Source: Tuctoria greenei
Lineage: Eukaryota; Streptophyta; Magnoliopsida; Poales; Poaceae
DNA: 64,000 nucleotides
Assembly (NCBI GenBank): GCA_036927565.1
Contig: JAYESD010000005.1
Location: 96,388,301-96,452,300, forward strand
Direction: 5' to 3'
The notes below the pieces were generated by a model, which saw only the letters and a list, made by a program, of their open reading frames with translations, made no database searches and was not told the DNA's origin. Shown in pieces: positions 55,475-64,000 of the stretch (positions within the stretch are counted from its first letter, which is position 1; each line of letters starts with the position of its first letter). A program made the translations under genes and the position numbers.

Positions 55475-58400
55475 ATGGAAAGCCCTAAGAAGACTGGCCC
55501 TTATAGTAACAACAAAGAAGACAATATGGAGTTTACTGACTCCAGCAGTTCAGGCTCCTATCACAGTCCTTCGGATCCTTTTCCGAATATAAAAATTAAA
55601 AAGACTTCAGTGGATCTAGACCCGGAATATGATCCTGCCGACGAGGTATGGATCACGAATCTTAACTTCAACAGTTCAAGTTAATGTTGGTTGTCAAATA
55701 TATGAAGTCTTATAATTTTTTTCTACCTAGATTAATCTCGAAGATAATGAGGTGACATCGGCTCCTAAAACCGCAGAAGGTTCTCCAATGGATGAATCCT
55801 AAGCTTCACTCAAGTAGAAACGAGGGCAACGAGGTCCCAATAAGGGTCCATTGGACCGCATCATGTACATAACAAGGGTCAGTCCAGGTGGGCTTCCCCA
55901 AGAACCACTGGATTCAGTTACCAAGTACCGTAAAGCATGCGGTTTTCTTGTTAGGGAGGTTGTGCCGATCACAACCGAGAATTGGAGGAAATTACCCGAG
56001 CAGACCAAGAATGAGTTGTGGGAAAAGATAAAGAAACAATTCAAGTTCCCGAAAGGCACAGAAGAAGCTGTAAAGAAAGCAACATTGGTCTCTTGCGGCA
56101 AGAATTTTCGATGCTGGAAGAGTGAAATGAATGCTTATGTTAAGGCCGATAAGGTCCCTAGCCCGAGGAAGATGGGAAAAATCACACAAACTCAGTGGCA
56201 AGAGTTTGTTCGTCAAAAGAGCACACCTGATGCTAAAGCTCTAAGTGCAACTAGGTCAGAGCTTGCAAAAAAGAACAAATACCATCATCGCTTGGGGTCT
56301 GCCGGATATGCCCCCAAAGTCCAGAAATGGAATAAGATAATAGACAAAATTCTTAGTAAGGGCAATCCTCACCCATTAGAAGGGTGCGATGAGCGAACTC
56401 AATGCTGGGTCTTTGCTCGGTCAGGTTTGACCAGCGATGGCAAACTTGAAAAGCCCGACTCTCTGAATGAAGTAGAGGATAAAATGAAAGATGTAATTGA
56501 AAAGCAACAGAAGGGTCTCTTCAAGCCGAAGAGGTGGAATGACCAACTTACCGCTATCTTAGGAAACCATGAACACAGCGGACGGGTTCGAGCGGTCTCT
56601 TCTCAAATGTCTTGGCTAGATGGTTTCCCTAAAGATAAATACACATATAGAAGACGTGAGAAGTTTAAGAAAACACTTGATGAAACAATTGCTCAAAAGG
56701 TCAAAGAAAATATGCAAGAAATAATGGAACAACTTAGACAATCAGGACAATTAGTGGCACCGAGTACAATGATGGTTCCGGTGCAAAAGGAGCAATTAGT
56801 ATCTCCAACTGCCTACCCTAGCTGCGTTGGTTCCGTGCCAGGCTCAAGGTCAGCCCATAAGTTCCCTATTGATGATATTGCTAACGACAAACCTTGTCGT
56901 CTTCTTGTCCCGATAGGCAGAGCAGGGAACAAAACCAAACAGGTTGCCACTGCTATGGCAAAGCCTGATCGTGACTTCAACGGGAATCCACTTCCGTTGT
57001 ATTATTCTGTGGTGCAAGTTCTTCAGGTCATTGATAATGATTATGAAGATTATGAAATAGACCACGTCACACCTGAGGGGATCGCGACTCTGGGGCAGGC
57101 TGTCAACCAATTAATCCTTTGGCACCGACGTGATATCGTGTTGGACGATGAGCCAATTTCTAGCCCCGTCGCATCTCCAAATACTGCAACCCCATCTTCT
57201 AAGGCGAAAGTGCATGAAGATCCACTCCCAGTCTGGGAATATCCACTCCCCCTATGTCTGAGCAAGGATGATATCCAAGAGCAACAAGTTGGACAACAAC
57301 TTCAAGCAGTACCAGAGCAAGCTGTTGCTAGTAAAGAGCAACTAGTTGAGCAACAGCTTGAAGTAGTACTAGAGCCAGCTGCTGCGAGTAAAGAGCAATC
57401 AGTTGAACAACAGGTTCAATAACAAGCCAGTGTCCAACTTCCGACGACTACTCCTCGATCATCAGTGCCTATCAAAGTTAGCTCATACGAAAATAAGAAA
57501 CCTTCATCAGAAGTGTCAAAGTATTTGGAAGCTATGAAGGAAAATATAAGAAAATCGAGTGCATCTCGTTCTTCTCATGAGCCAGCATTAGAAGATATCG
57601 AGGAGTGGGAAAAAGACGGTGTCATGTATAATCGGCGGACGGATTTAGTTAAACCAAGAGTTCCAATATACAAGCTTGAGGATGTTCCTCCTAAATTTGA
57701 GAATGGGAAGTCGTTCATGACATCCGTACAACTTAGCAAACAACCCGTCCAGCTCAGAAGAATGCATGAGTGGTACATCACTGCCAGCACAAAATTTGGT
57801 TTTAATTGCGTCACATTTCGTATTCCAAAAGAAGCATTCTGGAGCACTGGAGTAGATAAACGAGTCATTTTATTTGAAGAGATGCTTTCCCTTTTCCATC
57901 AGGGCATGCTAGATATCAACCCGCTGCTCGTTTGGTGCTTGTAAGTGCTCTAATATTTTGTATTTGCTTTTCTTACTACACGCATACGCATTTCATGAGA
58001 TTATAACAATTCTGGACTTCTTCAATAGGATGCAATACATGGATAATGTAAAGTTGGCGCGCAAGACAGGTATCCTTGACCCTACTAGGATTGCAAAGTC
58101 GCTATTCGACGTCCAGGCGAACCGAGAATCAAGCCAGTACAAACACATGAAAAAAAAAAATTTGAAAGAGCAATTGCAAAACTTAAGAAGGATAGAAAGG
58201 CAGAAGTTGCAGCTTACATAGGACATGCGATGTTTAACTTTGTCAGAGACGGCAAGGACCTCGTAAAGGCTCCGTACCACTTCGAGTAAGTTCGACACAT
58301 GACATTGAAATAACAATTATTGGTAATTGTTAACACGTGTGTTTGTATGTTTGCAGTAATCACTACATAATGATCTTCATCAAGCCAACGCAGGGAATGG

Positions 58401-59182
58401 CAACAGTCTTGGACTCGGCCGATTACCCACCAGATCGTTACAAAGATTTCCTTTCCATTTTGAAAAAGTACGTTTATTAAATAATTTTAATTTACGCACA
58501 TTTAGAATGTGTTGACAAGTTTTATATGACATTTCTTGTATTACAGCGCTTGGCAGTTTTACGCGGAGCTTGGCGGTCAGAGACCTCCTAATACGAATGC
58601 ATTGGACATTAAAACGTATTATGCTTGTCCGAAGCAGCCTGCTGGGAGTGTCTTATGCGGGTATTATGTATGCGAGCATCTTCGGACCGGCGCCGTATAT
58701 AGAGTCAATCGTGAGGATGTAAGTTATCCTTAATGTTGTTACCTTATTTTCTTACTTTTGTGTTTCATTTTCATTGTAACTAGCATAGTTTAATGCTTAT
58801 ATTCTCTGTTGTTCAATATTACCAGAAACATTATTTTCATATTTTGATTCCAACTTCAAAATTCAATTGCTCATAGTACAACTGCTCCAAAAATACCTAC
58901 TAAATTCTTGTATACTCTCACTTTGATCTATACTTTGAGATTGTTCAAACCAACACATTCTAAACCTTGTTATGTGTTATATTGCAGCACAAGAAGAATC
59001 TGAACGAAGAATGGCCGGTTTGTAGAAGTATTCCTGATGGAGGAGCCGACAGGATTGCTTCTGAACTCTGTCAGTTCATTCGTCGCGAAATTTTGCACAA
59101 AAAGGGGAAGTTCTTTGATAAGAATGGTTCAGCAGCTGATGTGCCAGAACTTTGCGCCTATGCCAATATAAACAGTTTTTAG
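55475..59182 (+). pseudogene. H3 long gene: TNPA-like N-part, DUF8039-like region and Ulp1-like (C48) protease
   Basis: Exons are about 55475-55645, 55731-57940, 58029-58285, 58357-58467, 58547-58718 and 58988-59182. The protein starts MESPKKTGPYSNNKEDNMEF. A transposase-like N-part follows (RKACGFLVREVVPITTENWR, NELWEKIKKQFKFPKGTEEA), then a region resembling DUF8039 (DKPCRLLVPIGRAGNKTKQV, GIATLGQAVNQLILWHRRDI). After a Gln-rich linker comes the C48 domain: NHYIMIFIKP (His 58361-58363), VLDSADYPP (Asp 58412-58414), CPKQPAG (Gln) and VLCGYYVCEHL (Cys 58656-58658). All four catalytic positions are present. Ulp1 proteases remove SUMO from targets. In-frame stops TAA 55800, TAG 55815 and TAA 57420, and a one-base slip in the A-run near 58152, inactivate it. 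Confidence 0.85.
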
Positions 59183-59384
59183 TGAAAACTTGTAAACTTT
59201 GAGATGAATTGTATCTGTAACTTGTACATATGTATATTGTTTTAGTGAAATTGACTTCTGTGATGATAATATTGTTGACTTTTGTTCTGTGATGATATTG
59301 TTGTTTTTTGTTCTATGATTATATTGAATTGACCTGGAAATTAGAAATAACAGCAGTAGTACTGCATGACTGTGAAAAACAATT

Positions 59385-60089
59385 ATCACAGGCGGCTAGA
59401 TACAAGTAAAGAAACATCTGTGATAACCTAATTTTCACAAGCGGTGTCTATTATGGTAGAAACCGGCTATGTTAAAGGGTCTTCACAGACGGCTGATATA
59501 GGTAAACTCCGTCTGTGATAACAGCATTATCATAGACGGTTAGTTATGCTTCAATAACCGTCTGTAAAGACACATTATCATTGACGGTTAGTTATGCTTC
59601 AATACCCGTCTGTGAAGACACATTATCATAGACAGTTAGTTATGCTTCAAAATCTGCCTGTGAAGACACATTATCATAGATGGTTAGTTATGCTTCAAAA
59701 CCCGCCTGTGAAGACACATTATCATTGGCGGTTAGTTATGCTTCAATACCCGTCTGTGAAGACTCATTATCATAGGCGGTTAGTTATGCTTCAATAACCG
59801 TCTGTGATAAGACATTTATCACAGGCGGTTATATATGCTGCACGACCCGTCTGTGATAAAGTATTTTCACAGGCGGCTATTCTAAGTAAAGAACCGCCTA
59901 AGATAATCTGTCTTCACAGGCGGCTAGCCTAAGTGAAGAACCGCCTATGATAATGTGTCTTCACAGGCGGTTTCACTTCTCCGCCTGTGAAATTGCGGAT
60001 TATCACAGACTCTTCATTTCAGGCGGTTTTAAAAGCCGTCTGTGATAATAGGTTTGGAGCCGCCTGTGATGAGGCTTATTGTAGCAGTG
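59385..60089. repeat. H3 right subterminal array and TIR
   Basis: About 13 units of roughly 52 bases (CACATTATCATAGACGGTTA, GTTATGCTTCAATACCCGTC) are followed by denser ACAGGCGGCT motifs, and the TIR ends at 60089. The regular spacing is striking, but the spacers are also repeated. Confidence 0.88.
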
Positions 60090-60319
60090 CAAGAAGTATA
60101 ATCCAATAACATCCCATTACGAAGCAAGTGAAGATGAACTTTCTTGTGTGTCCTGCTGCAAATATTACGACATTTTGTGCAACGACAAGACATAGTCTCT
60201 TCCTCACGAGTGCCCTGGAATGCAAAATTTAGAAATGGCTTCATTACATCCTGACACTCCTTCGTACACCTGTCTACCCATCCATGTCTTATCTCCTGAC
60301 ATCGCTTCCTACAATTCAA
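60090..60319 (-). pseudogene. H1 TNP2-like transposase, N-terminal piece (Transpos_assoc)
   Basis: This is the first coding piece of the H1 transposase. It starts MNCRKRCQEIRHGWVDRCTK and continues ECQDVMKPFLNFAFQGTREE, CRCTKCRN, and HLHLLRNGMLLDYTS, where H3 is inserted. The pattern (GWVDR, FLNFAF, CxCxxCxN, HLxxxGM, Y) is the transposase-associated domain that precedes Transposase_21 in plant TNP2 proteins. Joining to 47942 gives DYTSWVHRGEKWDE, the expected domain end. No promoter was identified upstream. Confidence 0.85.
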
Positions 60320-60390
60320 TTAGCGTATCTGTAACAGGGTAGAACTATAATAACATTATGTGAGCAATTGTACCAAGTGTTGTTGCTCCT

Positions 60391-60540
60391 CCACATGCGT
60401 CAGCCGGCGAATGCTCCTCCATGCGTGGTGGCCAGCAGATGCTCTTCAAGAGCGTAGCGGTCGGCGGATTCTCAACCAAGGTCGTGGCGGTCGGTGGATG
60501 CTCCTCCAAGAGCATGGCGACCGGCGAATGCTCCTCCAAG
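60391..60540. repeat. 30-bp minisatellite, five units
   Basis: Units of exactly 30 bases vary around GCGTGGCGGTCGGCGGATGC followed by TCCTCCAAGA. The period of ten codons keeps a minus-strand frame open (MEEHSPVAMLLEEHPPTATT), but I see no other sign of a gene. Confidence 0.8.
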
Positions 60541-61119
60541 CGCGTTTCATACAGTCGGGAGATGGGCCTTTGTGGATCGAAGGGTCACGCGGGCAGGAAG
60601 CCAGGACAAAGCGTATGTGAAGCTATCAGAGTAGGCACAACACTGCGCTGGGCCGCATGTTATTCGTGGGCTGAAGCTGCGCTGAGTCACTTTGTATTCG
60701 TGGGCCGTAACTACGCTGGGACGCTCGGTGTTGGTCCCTATGACGCGTGAGCCCACTACGAGCACACGTCTGTCTCTGTCAATTTGTTATATAAATAAGT
60801 TAATGTAGCAACAGGGGTGGTATTCCAATCAAAATATAGCATACGCATAAAATCTCTTGAACGGTAGCAACACAACGATATAAACAAGAATTAAATACTA
60901 GATATAAACATTGATGGAATCAAATAGTAGTGTTCAACGTACCATTCCAGGCAACAAACTAATTGACAGAACTAGCTGTTACTTAATACCCAATAAAAAC
61001 AAAATAAACTAATCGACACATCTAGTCCGCAACACTTCCCTTCAAGCAGTGGTAATAACTTCTGGTCGCGTATAGGAGTAGTGGTAATGATGACACGGCA
61101 TATAGGGTCATAGGGCCAG
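60541..61119. other. Unassigned region right of H1 transposase
   Basis: GC-rich to 60780, then AT-rich. TTATATAAATAAG at 60787-60799 could be a TATA box, but no gene follows it. No CACTA end or array of H1 type was found here. Confidence 0.35.
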
Positions 61120-61815
61120 TTGTACATTGGAGTTCTACCTATCATTTTCTACCATTTTTCTCGTCCTTTCTTTTCTTTTCTCTCTGTTCATTGTCTCCAC
61201 TTTTCTTTACAGTCGTCGTTACCTGTTGTGTTTTTCTGTTACTACATACTAGTACTATATACTACTATACAGACCGCTCTGCAGGCCCCGCTATGGGCAA
61301 TCTCCTCTGGAACCTCCAACACCCAAAGTACCATACCGGCACTTTAGATGCTCTCGACCGTGTGGAGGGTCATTCATTAACAGAGAATACAAATAGAACA
61401 GATAGTTCACTAAACAAACAGATAGAAAACGAAATAACAGATAGAAAACCCGAACAATATTGATTTCATCAACATAAAACATTACTACAAAACAAGAAAA
61501 AATGACATCATGAAACAAGAAAAACAACATCACAACCTTATAAGTCTATTTTTATATATAGCCCATACCGATAATACCGCACGACAAAATGCGACATGCT
61601 CGTGCCTAATCCTATAGTCTTCACTAACAAAGACCCTGCAACCGCTCCACTCTTGCTTTTCGCAGCTGGCAGCCATGCACGGGTCAACCTCCTTGTTGGG
61701 CAGCGACACCATCGGTGGTCTCAAAGGCAGGCGCGGATGCGCCCACGTCAGATTACCAATTTCAGCCAGGGCTTGAATATGACACCGCCTGCACTAATTG
61801 TTAGTCCTCATGATG
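61120..61815. repeat. Duplicated segment, copy 1
   Basis: Matches 63080-63790 in direct orientation at an offset of about 1961 bases. It includes the same phrases TCATTCATTAACAGAGAATA and CTCCTTGTTGGGCAGCGACA, and covers the 3' end and downstream part of the F-box pseudogene. Confidence 0.8.
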
Positions 61816-62250
61816 GCGACGGACCCGACCGCTACCTCCCAGATATACTCAAAGGCATCACGGGCCCCTCGGTCATCGTCATAACGGAGGAGGCCAAGGA
61901 CGAAGGCCGCCTCCATGAGGCCGGCCCAGGCCGCTCGGGCGAGAAACTGGGCACCCGGCTGCGCGCGATCGTCCACGAAGACAAACTTGAGCCCTGTGAC
62001 GTATCACGCACGAGGTTTGCCGATAATGGCCAGGTTCTGCACGAGGGCTTCATAAGCCTCGGGTCGCGCCACATCCTCCGGGTCACCTGCTCCAGCGCCA
62101 CACGCCTGCCCACAGCACCATGCCAGCACGCCGCATGCATGGCCTTGCAGGTGGCACAGAGACTGGAGAGGTCGTCCAAGGGTTGCAGTGAGTTGCGACG
62201 AGGCACCCCACAATTTGGACCGCAATATCGTGCGTGAGCGGCATCTCCAT
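61530..62250 (-). pseudogene. F-box protein At1g67623-like, copy 1 (broken)
   Basis: F-box proteins of this type are adaptor subunits of SCF ubiquitin ligases. The likely start is ATG 62250 (MEMPLTHDIAVQIVGCLVAT). After a frame change it reads LDDLSSLCATCKAMHAACWH and AVGRRVALEQVTRRMWRDP. Another change gives EAYEALVQNLAIIGKPRA, then stops, VLGLLRYDDDRGARDAFEYI, and a C-terminal zinc-like block. In that block CxxxEWSGCRVFVSEDYRIR has Val and Tyr where the family, and copy 2, has Cys. The F-box, a Sel1-like helical middle and a terminal Cys-rich WxxCxVFCSxxCRxRHE block are the layout of this grass-expanded family. Promoter candidate: TATATAA on the minus strand is not clear. A 37-bp repeat lies upstream (62307-62403). 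Confidence 0.75.
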
Positions 62251-62306
62251 TGGCTTCGGTGTCACCGTGCTGAGAAGGAACCAATGAGACAAAGAGGAAG
62301 CTAGAG

Positions 62307-62403
62307 TACGTGCGGAGAAGATGGTGGTGTGTCTTTACAGAGTCCGCACGGAGAATATAGTGGTGTGTCTTTATAGAGTACGCGCGAAGAAGACGATGGA
62401 GAC
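62307..62403. repeat. 37-bp tandem repeat upstream of the F-box pseudogene
   Basis: About 2.5 copies of a unit like GTGCGGAGAAGATGGTGGTG plus TGTCTTTACAGAGT. The region to 62681 shows nothing else that I can assign, apart from CTATATAAATAC at 62405-62416. Confidence 0.65.
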
Positions 62404-62681
62404 ACTATATAAATACACGTGCCATCATCTTCTCAGCGCGTACTGATGGGGGTCGCAAGCTGTGATGGTTTGGCTTCCGGAGGTGGCGGATTCAAATCCT
62501 ATGTAGTACCGCTGGTGCATCAAGGGTGGCTGACATGTGAACACCACAACCTATGGGACCCACGCCTCTCGCATGCATTGATGGGACACACAAAGTAATG
62601 GAACTGCTCTATTTTCAACATCATCACAAGAATAATATCATGTCCTCATTAGGGATAACATACTATATTTGACAGGATTAA

Positions 62682-63017
62682 GGCTTTGTTTGGGAACACA
62701 GTATTTTTAGAGTTTTAGAGCAATACTTTGGTATTTGAAATTACCATGCTATTTTTTACCGAATGGTGTTCGGCAACCAACCAAAAAACTATGTATTTAA
62801 AACTATGGTTTTGTCTAGACTACGGTATTTAGAACCAAAGTTTTTCTCTGCTTGCTTCCTCTTGATGCTTGCTACTTTGCTCCCAAACAGTCTTATGTAT
62901 TGCAAAATTGCGGTATTACAAAACTATGGCATTGAAATACTTTGATATTGTCATGACATCTTAAAAACTGTGGTTTACAAAACATTGATATTAAAAACTA
63001 TGTTCCCAAACACAGCC
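62682..63017. mobile_element. Tourist-like MITE, 336 bp
   Basis: Ends GGCTTTGTTTGGGAACA and TGTTCCCAAACACAGCC are inverted repeats with one mismatch. The flanking target duplication is TAA (62679-62681, 63018-63020). A TAA-type target and GGC ends suggest a PIF/Harbinger-derived (Tourist) MITE. It lies between the two duplicated segments. Confidence 0.82.
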
Positions 63018-63079
63018 TAAGACAGGAGTAATCTCCGCCAAAAATTTCCCGTTTAACAGTTTGGTTCTCCATGCTCTTT

Positions 63080-63790
63080 CACCTTAATTCGTACGTACTA
63101 CCAATCTTTTTCTAACATTTTTCTCATCCTTTCTTTTCTATTCTCTATGTTCATTGTCTCCACTTTTCTTTCCAGTCGCTGATACTTGTTGCATTTTCCT
63201 GTTACTACATACTAGTATTGTATACAACTCAGACCGCTTTGCAGGCCTCACTATGGGCGATCTCCTCTGGCACCTCCAGTAGCTAAAGTACTGTACCTGC
63301 CAATTTAGAGGCTAACGGCGGTGTGGAGGGTCATTCATTAACAGAGAATACAGATAGAACAGATATTTCACTAAACAAATAGATAGAAAACAAAATAACA
63401 GATGAAACAGAGGAACAACATTGAGTTCATCAACACAAAACATTACAACAAAACAAGAAAAATGACATCATGAAACAAGAAAAACAACATCACAGCCTTC
63501 TAACTATATAGCCCATACCGGATAACACTACACGGACGAATGTGAAATGCTCGTATCTAATCCTACAGTCTTCACTACAGAAGACCCTGCAGCATCTCCA
63601 CCCTTGCTTCCCGTAGGCAGCAATTGTGCATGGGTCAACCTCCTTGTTGGGCAGCGACACCATCGGCGGTCTCGGAGGCGGACGAGGATGCGCCCACGTC
63701 AGATTACCGATTTCAGCCACGTCTCGAATCCAACACCGCCTGAACTTATTGTTGGTCCTCATGATGGCGATGGACCCGACCACTTTCTCA
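63080..63790. repeat. Duplicated segment, copy 2
   Basis: Direct copy of 61120-61815. The upstream half of the F-box gene is absent here. Confidence 0.8.
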
Positions 63791-63867
63791 CCGACGTCGA
63801 CCTTGCATTCGACCTACCGGATATACTCGACGGCGTTGCGGTCCCTGCGGTGGAAGGGGTTAAATGA
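63490..63867 (-). pseudogene. F-box protein At1g67623-like, copy 2 (5'-truncated)
   Basis: It retains only the C-terminal half. RNAVEYIR, a stop, VECKVDVGEKVVGSIAIMRT and NNKFRRCWIRDVAEIGNLTW lead to the terminal block RCCRVFCSEDCRIRYEHFTF, where both Cys missing from copy 1 are kept. It has 11 residues (VECKVDVGEKV) that copy 1 lacks. The F-box domain is absent and similarity ends near 63867. A stop interrupts the frame. Confidence 0.7.
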
Positions 63868-64000
63868 AAATATGTAATAACCATATGTAGATGCGATGGA
63901 TGAAAAATCATTGATTACACAATTGCAAGAAAACTTTAATTGCATCTAGGGCTATCAACGAGTCGAACTCGAGCGAGCTTGTCTTTCTAAGCTTGAGTTT
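63868..64000. other. Unassigned right edge
   Basis: AT-rich sequence with no recognised feature before the window ends. Confidence 0.4.

Larger units (their letters stand above)
47943..60089. mobile_element. H3: Caspar-like CACTA transposon, 12.1 kb, with SUMO-pathway genes
   Basis: Left end CACTACTACAAAAAGC (47943), right end in reverse CACTGCTACAATAAGC (60089), target duplication CAA (47940-47942, 60090-60092). Arrays of ACAGGCGGTT/ACAGACGGTT motifs lie at both ends, with two further short arrays inside. From left to right it carries a UBC9/SCE1-like gene (minus), TNP2 (minus), a small accessory ORF (minus), and a long gene with a DUF8039-like region and a Ulp1-like protease (plus). It is inserted in the Transpos_assoc-coding exon of the H1 transposase. 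Confidence 0.92.
35748..60319 (-). mobile_element. H1: CACTA (En/Spm) transposon hosting H2 and H3; right end not found
   Basis: The left end is CACTACAAGGATTCCGCC (35748), directly in the G2 leader. A subterminal array follows (35800-37200), then a small ORF, a second short array, and a TNP2-like transposase gene on the minus strand. That gene is in three pieces separated by two complete CACTA insertions. After removing 40555-46694 and 47943-60092 the transposase reads across both joints in frame. The last recognised H1 sequence is the transposase start at 60319. No matching CACTA end was seen up to 64000, so the true extent is unknown. Confidence 0.8.

Noticed and set aside
59385..60060. 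Regularly spaced repeats resembling a CRISPR array
   Set aside because: The intervening sequences are repeats themselves and the array ends in a CACTA TIR. The surrounding genes are plant transposons.
61596..62237. Plus-strand ORF of 213 codons
   Set aside because: It mirrors the F-box pseudogene on the other strand. The minus-strand translation matches a known family and the plus-strand one does not.
63432..63470. ACATTACAACAAAACAAG and similar at 61480 as a possible H1 end
   Set aside because: The sequence belongs to the duplicated segment and lacks H1 array motifs. It does not match CACTACAAGGATT.

Overview
The window is nuclear DNA from a grass (Poaceae) and is almost entirely transposable elements nested in one another. 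The grass assignment rests on the LTR retroelement families seen, Caspar-like CACTA transposons, Stowaway and Tourist MITEs, and fragments of an F-box family and a cystatin that look like grass proteins. I do not name a genus. No tRNA, rRNA or clearly intact single-copy host gene was recognised.

Positions 1-35747 are LTR retrotransposons. A gypsy pol scrap (1-303) abuts an internally deleted Tat-like element (304-4913, minus) whose interior carries an antisense ORF. Next comes a foreign LTR fragment (4914-5640), then a Tekay/Del-like chromovirus C (5698-21975, minus). The 3' LTR of C is split by a complete CRM-like element E (6811-14281, plus, 863-bp LTRs, target duplication CCTTA). A rearranged Tekay relative D (21976-23532, plus) is fused head-on to the 5' LTR of C. 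Two tRNA-Asp-primed LTR fragments, G1 (23533-25567, minus) and G2 (33879-35747, plus), form a large inverted pair. Between them lie a gag-like pseudogene, a truncated Ty1/copia element (27730-30185, minus) and a 3.7-kb solo LTR (30186-33878).

From 35748 the window is a Russian doll of three CACTA DNA transposons. H1 starts at 35748 with its own TIR and a palindromic subterminal array. Its TNP2-like transposase gene (minus) is cut into three pieces (60319-60090, 47942-46695, 40551-38362) by two other CACTAs inserted in its coding sequence: H2 (40555-46691, target duplication TTG) and H3 (47943-60089, target duplication CAA). The TNP2 reading frame rejoins exactly when both insertions are removed. 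H2 carries a Ptta/Transposase_24-type gene with about ten exons and a captured cystatin fragment, but no TNP2. H3 (12.1 kb) carries a TNP2-like gene, a second long gene ending in a Ulp1-like (C48) SUMO-protease domain, and a small unnamed ORF that also occurs in H1. On the TNP2 strand it also carries a five-exon gene for a UBC9/SCE1-like SUMO-conjugating E2 enzyme that is broken by only one 1-bp deletion.

The most interesting observation is that one DNA transposon carries both a SUMO E2-like gene and a SUMO-protease-like gene. The two act at opposite ends of the SUMO cycle, so the pair may be a transposon-borne module for altering host SUMOylation. This copy is inactivated (premature stops, frameshifts). 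The claim would be tested by finding the same pair in other copies of the family.

The right end (60320-64000) holds a 30-bp minisatellite, a tandemly duplicated segment with two broken copies of an At1g67623-like F-box gene, and a Tourist-like MITE. The right end of H1 was not found, so this region may be inside or outside H1.
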